From: CAYPHJ01 sp964410485
Lineage (GTDB): Bacteria; Desulfobacterota; Binatia; UBA9968
Assembly: GCA_964410485.1 (NCBI GenBank)
Contig: CAYPHJ010000066.1
Span: forward strand, 1-25,203
Direction of reading: 5' to 3'
Length of the DNA stretch: 25,203 nucleotides
Both the position numbers and the translations under genes were made by a program. Below are positions 1 through 8,248 of this stretch, one piece after another. Positions within the stretch are counted from its first letter, which is position 1; every line of letters begins with the position of its first letter. The notes beneath the pieces are model-generated. The model saw nothing but the letters and a program-made list of their open reading frames with translations, made no database searches and had not been told where the DNA came from.

Positions 1-64
1 GTATCTCAGACAACAGAGCTGAACGATAAAACGTACACGAGGAAAAAAATCGAGTGCTGGAGCA

Positions 65-199
65 CTAGCAGGTTGCTGAAGATTCGGAATGCTTCGACAG
101 GCTCAGCATGAACGGAAAATCCCTACTCATTTCAAGTTCCTCTCCGTTCGCCCTGAGGTTCTCGAAGGGTGAACGGAGGGTTTTTCAGCAATCTGCTAG
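65..199. repeat. 135-bp nested inverted-repeat (hairpin/MITE-like) element
   Basis: The outer arms are 16 bases at 65-80 (CTAGCAGGTTGCTGAA) and 184-199 (TTCAGCAATCTGCTAG), complementary with one mismatch. Inside them lies a second inverted repeat of 24-base arms at 92-115 and 144-167, which begin CTTCGACAGG and end TTCTCGAAG and are complementary at most positions. There is no open frame of its own. This is the form of a non-coding dispersed hairpin element (REP/MITE class). Copy number in the genome cannot be seen from one window. Confidence 0.7.
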
Positions 200-440
200 A
201 GGGTGTTGGTCTCCAAGCCTCTCGTTCCATTGCTCCACCGCCGCCAATGCTCCGGGGGGCGTCCTGGTCCGAAAACAGGAAGAAAACCAGATTTTTCACT
301 TCGTCTCGAATGACAGCGCGGCCCCCTGGCATGTGACGCACTCACTCGATGAGAGGAAAAGATAGAGGGTTACCTATAGATAAAAACGATTTGACTTATA
401 GGGAGATTTGTTATTAAACCGGTAAACGACGGAGGGTCCA
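200..440. other. Upstream region of the ABC importer operon, no gene seen
   Basis: Short open frames cross this stretch on both strands, but none has a ribosome site, codon pattern or product I recognise. Together with the hairpin element at 65-199 it separates the left edge from the first gene. It probably holds the operon's promoter and leader near its right end. Confidence 0.5.
391..419 (+). promoter_or_regulatory. Candidate sigma-70 promoter for the importer operon
   Basis: A good -35 hexamer TTGACT (391-396) is followed by AT-rich TATTAA/TTAAAC (412-419) at a spacing of 15 to 17 bases. It sits just upstream of a strong ribosome site GGAGGG (431-436) and the ATG at 441. The -10 match is weak, so this is a candidate only. 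Confidence 0.3.
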
Positions 441-1298
441 ATGAAAAAACTCATACTAGCGGCGTTGGCTTTGTTCGTTATCAGTGTGAGCGGAGAGGTT
501 TCCGCGCAAAAAGTAAAGGAGTTGAGAATTTCCGCGATACCGGACGAGAATCCTCAGGAGATGCTGCGTATTTACGCTCCGTTTGCCGATTATCTTGCGA
601 AACAGGTCGGGGTTCCGGTGAGGTTTACACCGGTTGTCGATTATGCGGCAACCGTCGAGGGCTTGGCGGCCAATCGCCTGGATATGGTTTGGTACGGTGG
701 ATTGACTTCGGTTCAAGCAGCCAGGCAGGCCAAAGGCGCACGCAGAATCATCATGCGTAAAGAGGATGCCGAGTTTAAGAGCCACTTCGTCACGACGAAG
801 CAAACGGGCATCAACGCTCTCAAAGATTTGAAGGGCAAAACGTTTTCCTTCGGCAGCGTGAGCTCGACCTCGGGACATCTCATGCCGCGCTATTTTCTTC
901 TCAAGAACGGCATCAATCCAGAGAAAGATTTTTCGAAATTCAGTTTTAGTGGAGCCCATGACGCGACGGCGGCATGGGTCGAGGCCGGCAGGGTGGATGC
1001 GGGCGCTCTCAATTTTCTCGTGTGGGACAAGCTCGTAGAAACAAAAAAAATCGACACGACCAAGATCTTTGTGTTCTGGACCACTCCGGCATACGTGGAT
1101 TATGTCTGGACAGTCAGAGGCGGACTGGATAAGGGCACCGTTGACAGGATTTCCAAGGCCTTTCTGAAGCTCAACTATGAGAACCCGGTGGACCGAAAGC
1201 TGCTCGATCTACATCGTACCAAGGGTTACATACCCGCGAGGGACGAGGACTGGAAAAGTATAGAAGAAGCAGCGATTGCGGCTAAGCTCCTCAAGTAG
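441..1298 (+). CDS. PhnD-like ABC transporter substrate-binding protein (phosphonate/selenate-type family)
   Basis: A 285-residue periplasmic binding protein of the PhnD-type phosphate/phosphonate family. The start is well fixed: GGAGGG lies 4 bases before the ATG and the product begins with a clear signal peptide (MKK, hydrophobic LILAALALFVISVS, cleavage near VSA-Q at 21-23). DENPQE (35-40), VDYAATVE (66-73) and DMVWYGG (81-87) are typical of the branch often annotated as 'putative selenate ABC transporter' binding proteins rather than of classical PhnD; that assignment is from memory of the family. It is the first gene of a four-gene operon and would deliver its ligand to the two permeases encoded by the third and fourth genes. 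There is no C-P lyase or phosphonatase gene in the window, so an oxyanion other than phosphonate is quite possible. Fold and role are confident; the ligand is not. Confidence 0.88.
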   Translation: MKKLILAALALFVISVSGEVSAQKVKELRISAIPDENPQEMLRIYAPFADYLAKQVGVPVRFTPVVDYAATVEGLAANRLDMVWYGGLTSVQAARQAKGARRIIMRKEDAEFKSHFVTTKQTGINALKDLKGKTFSFGSVSSTSGHLMPRYFLLKNGINPEKDFSKFSFSGAHDATAAWVEAGRVDAGALNFLVWDKLVETKKIDTTKIFVFWTTPAYVDYVWTVRGGLDKGTVDRISKAFLKLNYENPVDRKLLDLHRTKGYIPARDEDWKSIEEAAIAAKLLK

Positions 1299-1301
1299 AA
1301 C

Positions 1302-2126
1302 GTGAGCTCCCTCTTACATCACTACCGTCTGGAGCAGGTGCGGAAGGTCTTCGGCCGCAACCAGGCCGCGCTGAACGGGATCAATCTACACGTTCTCAGG
1401 GGAGAAAAGGTTGCCCTGATCGGGCCCAGCGGTGCCGGCAAAACGACTCTTTTTCGTCTCTTAAATTGCACGTTGAGGCCCACATCAGGCAAGATCTGGA
1501 TGAACGGCGAAGACATTGAAGCGCTGCATGGAAAAAAGTTGCGCCAGGCCCGACATCTGATCGGGAGCATTTACCAACAACACAACCTCGTGTTGCGCTT
1601 GAGAGTCGTTCACAACGTTCTTTCAGGACAGCTGGGCCGCTGGTCCACGCTGCGATCGTTGGTCTCATTGCTGCGGCCGGCAGACATGGAATTGGCTCGT
1701 CGGGCTTTGAGCCAGGTCGGTATTGCCGATAAGATCTTGGAAAGAACCGACGAGCTTTCGGGCGGCCAACAACAGCGGGTGGCCATAGCGAGGGTGCTGG
1801 TTCAGAACCCGGAGGTGATTCTCGCCGACGAGCCTGTTTCTTCTGTAGATCCGACGCTTGCTTCCACGATTGTACGGTTGCTGATCGATATCAGCCAGAG
1901 CACGCGAAAGACCCTGATTGTTAGCCTTCACACTGTGGACCTCGCCTTGGCCTACTTCCCGCGTGTCATCGGGATCAAGGGCGGAACGGTTGCCTTTGAT
2001 CTCTCTCCCGATAAGATCACCGAGGCCATGCTCGACGATCTATACTCCGGCAAATTTAAAGACCATGCGGTAACCGAGGTAGCGAATGACCGAGTCGAGC
2101 CAGTCGCATACCCGACTCTCTCCTAA
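1302..2126 (+). CDS. phnC: PhnC-like ABC transporter ATP-binding protein
   Basis: ATPase subunit of the importer, 274 residues, on the cytoplasmic face. Walker A GPSGAGKTT is at 41-49, the Q-loop glutamine at 92, the signature LSGGQ at 152-156, Walker B VILADE at 172-177 and the switch histidine at 210 (SLHTVD). All motifs are intact. Length and sequence match PhnC of phosphonate-type importers. The start is a GTG only 3 bases after the stop of the binding-protein gene, and translation is probably coupled because no strong ribosome site is visible. The 3' end overlaps the next gene by 41 bases. The gene symbol reflects the family; the transported ion is uncertain. Confidence 0.9.
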   Translation: MSSLLHHYRLEQVRKVFGRNQAALNGINLHVLRGEKVALIGPSGAGKTTLFRLLNCTLRPTSGKIWMNGEDIEALHGKKLRQARHLIGSIYQQHNLVLRLRVVHNVLSGQLGRWSTLRSLVSLLRPADMELARRALSQVGIADKILERTDELSGGQQQRVAIARVLVQNPEVILADEPVSSVDPTLASTIVRLLIDISQSTRKTLIVSLHTVDLALAYFPRVIGIKGGTVAFDLSPDKITEAMLDDLYSGKFKDHAVTEVANDRVEPVAYPTLS

Positions 2127-2940
2127 CTTTCTATTCCCCTATATCTTCACTGCTCTGTTTCTTGCCGCTTTTTTTGACAGTTGGAGACGGGCAGGAATAG
2201 AGCCGCTGGTCTTCTTTGAGCGGCAAGGCCGGGAGCACCTCTGGAAATTTGTCACGGGAATGTTTCCGCCCGATCTCTCGGGTGAGTTTTTGTCGCTTAT
2301 GATCCGCCCCACCCTCGAGACCATTCAGATCTCATTGTGGGGAACGCTGATTGCGGTAATGATCGGTTTTCCGCTCGGATTACTCGGCACTCGGACCCTG
2401 GTGGTCCGAGGTATTCTCAACGATGCCGAGCTGCAGGGCGCGCCGGTGCGTCGCAGCCTTCGGTACGGCCTTTACGTGTTCGCGCGCGCTATCCTGAGCT
2501 TGTTTCGTTCCATTCCCGAATTCGTCTGGGCATTTATGTTTGTCAGGGCTGTGGGGCTAGGCCCTTTTCCCGGGGTGCTGGCCATAGGCATCGCTTACGG
2601 CGGAATGTTGGGCAAGGTGTACTCTGAAATATTCGAAGCGGTTAACCAGAGGCCGTTGGAAGCCTTGCAGGCGGTGGGAGCCAACAAACTGCAGATCTTT
2701 TTCTACGGGTGGTTTCCGCAAGCGTTGCCGAACTTCGTCTCATACACCCTTTACCGGTGGGAGTGCGCGGTTCGCGCCTCCGCAATCCTGGGACTCGTGG
2801 GCGCAGGCGGTCTGGGCCAACAGATCGAAATTTCCATGAGGATGTTCAATTTCAACGAAGTTCTCACAATACTCATGATCCTGTTTTCAATGGTCGCGGT
2901 CGTGGATTATGTAAGCGCCAAAGTGCGCGGGTGGTTATGA
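2086..2940 (+). CDS. phnE: PhnE-like ABC transporter permease, first copy
   Basis: Inner-membrane permease of 284 residues. Several hydrophobic segments are visible (about 14-31, 76-102, 128-152, 160-175, 230-245 and 258-275). The cytoplasmic EAA-type coupling loop EAVNQRPLEALQAVGA is at 184-199, and RSIPEFVWA at 141-149 is a PhnE hallmark. The ATG at 2086 lies inside the end of the ATPase gene, giving a 41-base overlap, and a GAGGT ribosome site precedes it. Its stop overlaps the next ATG as ATGA. It is paired with a second permease gene, so the transporter channel is probably a heterodimer. Confidence 0.9.
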   Translation: MTESSQSHTRLSPNFLFPYIFTALFLAAFFDSWRRAGIEPLVFFERQGREHLWKFVTGMFPPDLSGEFLSLMIRPTLETIQISLWGTLIAVMIGFPLGLLGTRTLVVRGILNDAELQGAPVRRSLRYGLYVFARAILSLFRSIPEFVWAFMFVRAVGLGPFPGVLAIGIAYGGMLGKVYSEIFEAVNQRPLEALQAVGANKLQIFFYGWFPQALPNFVSYTLYRWECAVRASAILGLVGAGGLGQQIEISMRMFNFNEVLTILMILFSMVAVVDYVSAKVRGWL

Positions 2941-3821
2941 GCAAAGGGTCAAGTTTCTATACGAGCGATAGTCTGCCAGGATCAGTTCGGCGGAGCAGTC
3001 TAAAGGAAGTCGTCAAAAATCTCCTGATCGCGGCATTTGTATTGGCCTTTCTGATCTGGACCTATCGCGGCGCGGAAATCCAGATGTCCCAACTGTTCAG
3101 CCGTGACGGCCTCGGCCAAATTATCGAATATCTAAAGAAACTATTCCCGCCCGACCTTTCCCCGCCCGCGATTCAGGAAGCGTTCAAAGGGGCTATCGAA
3201 ACTTTCGCAATTTCGTTTATGGGAACGCTAATGGCGGCGGTTATCGCGCTCGCCGTAGTTTTTTTCGCCTCACGCAATCTCATCTACTCCGGATTGCTCT
3301 ATGAAATGGAACCCAAAGCGGGCTGGAGACGGCTGGCGAGAATCGTGCCTTATCTGACGGCGAAGAGTTTGCTCAACATACTCCGTACCGTTCCGGAGAT
3401 GGTGTGGGCTCTGATATTCGTGTTCCTGGTCGGCCTGGGGCCTTTCCCGGGCGTTTTGGCTCTGGGGGTTCACACCGGTGGCGTGTTGGGGAAATTGTTC
3501 GCTGAGGTGTTGGAAGACGTGGATGCCCAACCCATTGAATCTCTTCAGGCGACCGGTGCGAATCGGCTGCAGATTCTTTTCTATGGCATTCTTCCCCAGG
3601 TCCTTCCCCAGTTCATTTCGTACACGTTGTATCGTTGGGAGGTTAACATCCGTGTTGCGGCCGTGTTGGGACTGGTGGGCGCAGGTGGGTTAGGGCAAAG
3701 AATTCATATTGCAATCAGCCTTTTCTTTGAAAACCAACTTTTGACTCTGATCCTGGCGATCTACATTCTCGTGACGATCGTCGATTACCTGAGCGCGTAT
3801 CTGCGGCGCAAGGTGCTGTGA
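2937..3821 (+). CDS. phnE: PhnE-like ABC transporter permease, second copy
   Basis: A second permease of 294 residues, parallel to the first along most of its length: RTVPEMVWA at 150-158, VGLGPFPGVLALG shortly after, and the coupling loop EDVDAQPIESLQATGA at 193-208. A hydrophobic segment at about 29-42 precedes the permease core. The start ATG at 2937 overlaps the previous stop by four bases (ATGA), so an open frame extending further upstream is ignored. It is the last gene of the operon; the following 168 bases to the convergent gene end at 3990 show no clear hairpin plus T-run terminator. The two permeases look like an old tandem duplication. Confidence 0.9.
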   Translation: MSKGSSFYTSDSLPGSVRRSSLKEVVKNLLIAAFVLAFLIWTYRGAEIQMSQLFSRDGLGQIIEYLKKLFPPDLSPPAIQEAFKGAIETFAISFMGTLMAAVIALAVVFFASRNLIYSGLLYEMEPKAGWRRLARIVPYLTAKSLLNILRTVPEMVWALIFVFLVGLGPFPGVLALGVHTGGVLGKLFAEVLEDVDAQPIESLQATGANRLQILFYGILPQVLPQFISYTLYRWEVNIRVAAVLGLVGAGGLGQRIHIAISLFFENQLLTLILAIYILVTIVDYLSAYLRRKVL

Positions 3822-3989
3822 GGATTCAACGAAAATCCAGTCCCGTGCTAAGCATCCAGCAAGCAGCCCAACGGAGCGCAAAGCGAGAGAAGAGACGTTC
3901 TCGACTGCCTAAGAATCTAGCCGGCCGTCTCGCAACCGAAGTAGAAACAGACATTTCGTGGTGTGATGATTCTTCGCGTTCTTGGACAG

Positions 3990-4847
3990 CTAGCTGCGCA
4001 TGGCGGCTTCAATTGCGCGGGTCACGTACACCTCGGTGAGATGTTTGCGGTATTCTGAGGAGCCGTTGATGTCTTCGATCACGTCGACGTTGCGGGTGGC
4101 CTGTGACGCTGCTTGTTGAATCAACTGGTTGTCGAGCTTCTTTCCCGTTAACATTTGCTCAACGGCATCGGCACGATAAGCCTTGTCCGTCACACCCGTG
4201 ATTCCCACCGCAATCCTATTGCAGGTTCTATCGCCGGCCAATCCCATGCATACGGCGACTCCGACCACGGCAAAGCCGGACGATCGCGGCGCGGCCTTGA
4301 GGTAGGCTGTCTTGTCGGCGCCGGTTACCGGAACCTTTACGGCAGTGACGATTTCGTCCGGCTCGAGCACACTCATCAAAAGTCCCAGAAAGAAATCATC
4401 GCATTTTACCCAGCGCTCACCGTTGGGGCCAAAAATCTTTATTTCCGCATCAAGCACTAGAATCGCTGGTGGCCAGTCGCCGGCAGGGTCGGCATGCGCG
4501 ATGCTGCCACCGATGGTTCCGCGGTTACGCACCTGGACATCGGCAATCGTGCCTGCGGTCTGTGGCAGAAGCGGGCATTTGGCCTTGAGCAGCTCGGAGG
4601 ACTCGATTTGCGCGTGGGTCACTAGAGAGCCGAGAATCAAACTATTATCCTCTTCCGTAATAGAATCGAGATCTGGAATCCTCCCAATATCCACCACAAA
4701 GCCCGGCTTGGAGAGCCGCATTTTCATCAACGGCAGCAAGCTCTGTCCGCCGGAGAGGATCTTCACGTCGTCACGGTGTTCGGCGAGGAACCTGACCGCT
4801 TCGCCGAGCGAACGAGGAGCGTAGTATTCAAAGCTGCCGGGAATCAT
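3990..4847 (-). CDS. Molybdenum hydroxylase FAD-binding (medium, CoxM-type) subunit, enzyme 1
   Basis: A 285-residue FAD subunit of a xanthine dehydrogenase-family enzyme. It passes electrons between the 2Fe-2S subunit and an external acceptor. FAD motifs are visible: SGGQSLLP at 32-39 and TIGGSIAHADPAGD at 111-124, close to the family consensus. The start is the ATG at 4847 (MIPGSFEYYAP), just 2 bases after the stop of the large-subunit gene; a longer frame upstream lies inside that gene and is not used. It is the last gene of the minus-strand cluster, with subunit gene order FeS-Mo-FAD. Its length is typical. The substrate is not evident. Confidence 0.9.
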   Translation of the reverse strand: MIPGSFEYYAPRSLGEAVRFLAEHRDDVKILSGGQSLLPLMKMRLSKPGFVVDIGRIPDLDSITEEDNSLILGSLVTHAQIESSELLKAKCPLLPQTAGTIADVQVRNRGTIGGSIAHADPAGDWPPAILVLDAEIKIFGPNGERWVKCDDFFLGLLMSVLEPDEIVTAVKVPVTGADKTAYLKAAPRSSGFAVVGVAVCMGLAGDRTCNRIAVGITGVTDKAYRADAVEQMLTGKKLDNQLIQQAASQATRNVDVIEDINGSSEYRKHLTEVYVTRAIEAAMRS

Positions 4848-4849
4848 CG

Positions 4850-7282
4850 CTAATACGATCTCCGTTCGTTCTCCGGGACGTTGTTCGCGAGGCGCCACAC
4901 GGTTTCGGGCGTGAGCGGCAGGTCACACACTTTCACACCGAGCGGCTTGAGCGCGTCCTCCACGGCGCTGGCAATGGCGGCGGGCGACGGGATAGCGGCG
5001 CCCTCACCGGCAGCTTTTTGGCCGAGCGCGGTAAACGGGGAAGGCGACGGCCGGTGAATTACTTCCACGCGCGGGGTTTCGGCAGTCGAGCACTTGCCGT
5101 AATCGAGATACGTGATCGTCAACGGTTGTCCCTCTGGGCTGTACATGAATCCTTCACCCAGAGCCACGGCAATGCCGTGGGCCGCGGAACCGTAGACCTG
5201 GCCGTTAACAACATCGGGATTGATGACAGCGCCGTTGTCACCCACGATAAGGTAACGCAGCACTTCCACCTTGCCCGTTTGCTTGTCGACTTCCACCACC
5301 GCCCCATGCGCACCGGCAGAAAACGTAAACTGCGCGCGGACAAGGCGATCGGGCCCCGGAACGATGTTGGGTCTGGCATGCGGGAAAGTATAGTAATAGG
5401 TTGCCTGCAGACCTGCTTCCATATCGTCCGGAATAAGATGCTGATTGTTGTAAGCGATGCGCCCGAGCTCGGCAAACGTGACTTGCTTTGCCAGCGCGCC
5501 GGGAAGTTGCACAACGGCGTTTTCTATTTTCAATTCCGCCGGAGCGACGTTCAGCACGTGACCTGCGAGCTTGAGGATTTTCTCCCGAAGTCGTATCGCC
5601 GCGCCATGGACCGCGCCGATATCGTAGAGATGAAAGTTGTTGCCGCTGTTTGCCGCTGCCACACCCCAGGGGGAGAGATCGCTATCGAAGGGAATGCTGG
5701 TGCTGATTTGATCCGGCGTGGTGCCGAGTATCTCCGCGGCCACTTGGGCGGTGGTCGTTTCGTGCGCCTGGCCGCAGTTTGGCGATCCCAGGTGTAAACT
5801 GATGGTTCCGTTCTTTTCCAGCTTGATCGTCGCGCCGTTGATGCCGCCTGAGCCAGGCGGCTCTTTCATCTCCGGGAAAATCGCCATGTCCCGCGCTGCG
5901 TTTCTCCCTCCGGGCTCAACACCGATGACAATGCCGATGCCCATGAGCCTGCCTCGCTTGCGGGCTTTGATTTGTTCATCGCGCAGTTTGTCATATTCAA
6001 TGTTTTCCAAAAGAGTGGAGAGCAAACCGGGATAATCGCCGCTATCGTAAATATTGCCGCTGATGGTACGGTAGGGCATTTCGCTCGGCTGAATAAGGTT
6101 TTTGCGCCTGACTTCGATGGGACTGAGATTGAGCGCTTGCGCGACCCGGTCCATCATGCGTTCCCATACAAAACACATACCCGGTTTGCCGATACCCCGG
6201 TTGGGAATGACCGGACATTTGTTTGTGACGACCGCATAGCCTTCCATGTGAATGGCCGGAGTCCGATAGGTATTGGAAAGATTGTTGAGTTTGTTTGTGA
6301 AGTGAATGGTCAGAGTGCTGATCGAGCCGCCCACATCGTCGTATTCTTTGAATCTGAGCCCAAGCACGGTGCCGTCGTTTTTGACTGCGGCTTCGGCCTC
6401 GAATTCCTGAGCGCAGGCGTGGCCGCCTGCCATCATGTGTTCGCTACGGTCTTCGACCCACTTGACCGGTCTTCCCGTCTTGATCGCCAGCAACGAGACG
6501 AGCACGACATACTTGCGGATCAAATGAATTTTTTGACCAAACCCGCCACCGACGTCGGGAATGATCACGCGGACATCCTGCAACCCGAGCGCCTCGCGCA
6601 AGCCGTCGTAAATAACTTCCGGGACCTGCGCGGTGACCCAGACCGTCAAACGTTTGCTCGCAGCATCATGGGAAGCAATGACGACGAATGGTTCGAGCGG
6701 CGTTGAGCTATAGCGGTGTATCTTGAGATTTTCTTTGACCACCCGGTCGGCAGACGCGAATGCGGCGTCGATATCGCCGTATCGCAGCGAGCCTTGCCAG
6801 GCGAGATTGGTTCCCAACTCGTCAAAGAGTACCGCGGAAGCGGGTTTGATCGCCTCGCGCACATCGACCACGGGGCGCAGCGGTTCGTAATCGACTTGGA
6901 TCAGCTCGAGCGCGTCCTCGGCCGTGCCGCGGTCCCGCGCCGCCACGGCGCCAAGCGGTTCACCAACGTAACGGACTTTTTCGATCGCGCCGGCGTGTTC
7001 ATCAATCGGTCGCTTCAACCCCGCGGCGTACCTGCCAGGCTTGAAGGGTTTCGTCAGTTCCTTTACGTCCCGTGGCGTGATCACCGCCACGACGCCTGGC
7101 TGCTTTAACGCCTCTGAAGCATCAACCGACCGAATGTTGGCATGGGCGTGCGGGCTACGTAAGATCATGGCCTGGAGCATGCCGGGGAGCATAAAATCAT
7201 CCGTATACAAGCCTCTGCCCGTGACGTGTCTGGGGCCTTCTTTGCTGCGCGCGGGACTGCCGACGAACTTGCTGTCACTCAT
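4850..7282 (-). CDS. Molybdenum hydroxylase large (molybdopterin, CoxL-type) subunit, enzyme 1
   Basis: An 810-residue catalytic subunit of a xanthine dehydrogenase/CoxL-family enzyme. It has the N-terminal a/b-hammerhead (VTGRGLYTDDF near 20-30, RSPHAHA at 42-48) and the molybdopterin-binding part with VGGGFGQK at 244-251. The C-terminal catalytic glutamate lies in GQKAAGEG (E760). The loop that reads AYRCSFR in CO dehydrogenase, or xYRGAGRP/FRGFG in many relatives, is PNRGIGKP here (360-367), so this is not a CO dehydrogenase of the CoxL form I type and is unusual within the family. The start ATG at 7282 follows AAGGAT. The gene lies between its 2Fe-2S partner (ending at 7460, after a repeat-rich spacer) and its FAD partner (2 bases downstream). 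A hydroxylase or dehydrogenase of an aromatic or N-heterocyclic compound is likely; the substrate is unknown. Confidence 0.9.
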   Translation of the reverse strand: MSDSKFVGSPARSKEGPRHVTGRGLYTDDFMLPGMLQAMILRSPHAHANIRSVDASEALKQPGVVAVITPRDVKELTKPFKPGRYAAGLKRPIDEHAGAIEKVRYVGEPLGAVAARDRGTAEDALELIQVDYEPLRPVVDVREAIKPASAVLFDELGTNLAWQGSLRYGDIDAAFASADRVVKENLKIHRYSSTPLEPFVVIASHDAASKRLTVWVTAQVPEVIYDGLREALGLQDVRVIIPDVGGGFGQKIHLIRKYVVLVSLLAIKTGRPVKWVEDRSEHMMAGGHACAQEFEAEAAVKNDGTVLGLRFKEYDDVGGSISTLTIHFTNKLNNLSNTYRTPAIHMEGYAVVTNKCPVIPNRGIGKPGMCFVWERMMDRVAQALNLSPIEVRRKNLIQPSEMPYRTISGNIYDSGDYPGLLSTLLENIEYDKLRDEQIKARKRGRLMGIGIVIGVEPGGRNAARDMAIFPEMKEPPGSGGINGATIKLEKNGTISLHLGSPNCGQAHETTTAQVAAEILGTTPDQISTSIPFDSDLSPWGVAAANSGNNFHLYDIGAVHGAAIRLREKILKLAGHVLNVAPAELKIENAVVQLPGALAKQVTFAELGRIAYNNQHLIPDDMEAGLQATYYYTFPHARPNIVPGPDRLVRAQFTFSAGAHGAVVEVDKQTGKVEVLRYLIVGDNGAVINPDVVNGQVYGSAAHGIAVALGEGFMYSPEGQPLTITYLDYGKCSTAETPRVEVIHRPSPSPFTALGQKAAGEGAAIPSPAAIASAVEDALKPLGVKVCDLPLTPETVWRLANNVPENERRSY

Positions 7283-7303
7283 AAATCCTTACCTTACTAC
7301 GAT

Positions 7304-7436
7304 AAATCCGAAATTCTAATATCGAAATCCGAAACAGAGTTCCAATCACAAAAATACCAAACGCCTGGTTTTCGATTTTCTGATGTTTGATCATTTGAAA
7401 ATTGTTTCGAATTTCGGATTTCGAGTTTCGAATTTG
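7304..7436. repeat. AT-rich imperfect inverted repeat between two cluster genes
   Basis: The spacer between the 2Fe-2S gene and the Mo-subunit gene is AT-rich and made of variations on TTTCGGATTTCGA. The left arm (7304-7335, with AAATCCGAAATTC and GAAATCCGAAAC) is largely complementary to the right arm (7404-7436, with GTTTCGAATTTCGGATTTCG). The transcript could fold into a long hairpin between two genes of one enzyme. It resembles dispersed intergenic repeats seen in environmental genomes. It has no coding potential of its own. Confidence 0.55.
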
Positions 7437-7459
7437 TTCGCTGAGAATTCAAAGGAAGC

Positions 7460-7930
7460 TTACTGCTTAAGCTTTTCGGCCGCATCTTTGACGGCCTCGA
7501 TAATCTGCACATAGCCGGTGCACATGCACAGATTACCCGCCAGCGCTTTGCGGATTTCGTCCTCCGATGGATTCGGATTGGCCTGCAGCAGTGCATGGGT
7601 GGTGATCACCATTCCCGGCGTGCAATAGCCGCATTGCAGCGCATAATGCTTGACGAATGCTTCTTGCACGGGGTTCAGCTCGCCATCCTTGGCGAGTCCC
7701 TCTATGGTGGTCACTTGGCGCCCATTGGCCTGGACGGCGAAGTGTAGGCATGACTTCACGACCCTGCCATCGAGCAGCACGGAGCAGGCACCGCACTCGC
7801 CGACGACACAGCCGATGTGCGTTCCGGTAAGGCCGATCTGTTCGCGCAGAAAATGAGCGAGAAGAACCCGTGGCTCCACGTCTTCTTCATAGATCCGACC
7901 GTTAATGTTCACGTTGATCGTTTTTTTCAT
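7460..7930 (-). CDS. Molybdenum hydroxylase 2Fe-2S (small, CoxS-type) subunit, enzyme 1
   Basis: A 156-residue iron-sulfur subunit with both expected clusters. The N-terminal ferredoxin-like cluster uses C41, C46, C49 and C61 (GCVVGECGACS), and the C-terminal four-helix cluster uses C100, C103, C135 and C137 (QCGYCTPG and NLCMCTGY). It carries electrons from the Mo centre to FAD. The start is the ATG at 7930 (MKKTINVNING); an upstream frame extension has no homology. No strong ribosome site is visible. It heads the second enzyme's gene set (FeS-Mo-FAD), 318 bases after the solute-binding-protein gene, so it may have its own promoter. Confidence 0.92.
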   Translation of the reverse strand: MKKTINVNINGRIYEEDVEPRVLLAHFLREQIGLTGTHIGCVVGECGACSVLLDGRVVKSCLHFAVQANGRQVTTIEGLAKDGELNPVQEAFVKHYALQCGYCTPGMVITTHALLQANPNPSEDEIRKALAGNLCMCTGYVQIIEAVKDAAEKLKQ

Positions 7931-8192
7931 CAGATCGACAATAGCTTTCGGGAGTGAATGCGTCAAGTTTACGGCCCAGGCGGGGAGGAGTGAATGGCCG
8001 GCTGGATGGCCGAACAACCTGAGAGTTCGAGCCGCATCCAAAGATTAGGAAGAAACACGATACTAGAACGGCGAAAGCAGTTGATGAAATTGGCGCGAGA
8101 GGTGTGTCGCAGTGGAGAGTGGTGGACAAGACCGATTGCCAAGCGGACGCTGGCCGTAACCAAACGACACTTTCCGTGCTGGCCAAGTGGGT

Positions 8193-8224
8193 GGCGTGGC
8201 ATGGTTGCACTTCCATACCACGCC
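8193..8224 (-). terminator. Hairpin downstream of the TctC-type gene, possible terminator
   Basis: GGCGTGGCATGG (8193-8204) and CCATACCACGCC (8213-8224) form a 12-base stem with one non-canonical pair and an 8-base loop. It begins about 25 bases after the stop of the solute-binding-protein gene on the minus strand. No T-run follows, so it could be a transcript-end stabiliser instead. The rest of the 318-base gap (7931-8248) holds no gene that I can support. Confidence 0.35.
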
Positions 8225-8248
8225 GGTCCAAGGCTCCTCGACGGATGA

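Noticed and set aside
108..365. 85-residue open frame on the + strand near the left edge
   Set aside because: It starts inside the hairpin repeat and shows no family resemblance or ribosome site.
3822..3989. Bidirectional terminator between the convergent importer and hydroxylase genes
   Set aside because: I looked for a GC stem followed by a T-run and found none convincing.
5018..6706. Long + strand open frames opposite the hydroxylase large subunit
   Set aside because: They are antisense shadows of a strongly conserved coding sequence.
4850..7282. Reading enzyme 1 as an aerobic CO dehydrogenase (coxL)
   Set aside because: The CoxL form I loop AYRCSFR is absent; the loop is PNRGIGKP, so only the wider xanthine dehydrogenase family is supported.
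7994..8248. 84-residue + strand open frame between the TctC and FeS genes
   Set aside because: No ribosome site, no recognisable family, and it includes the 8193-8224 hairpin.
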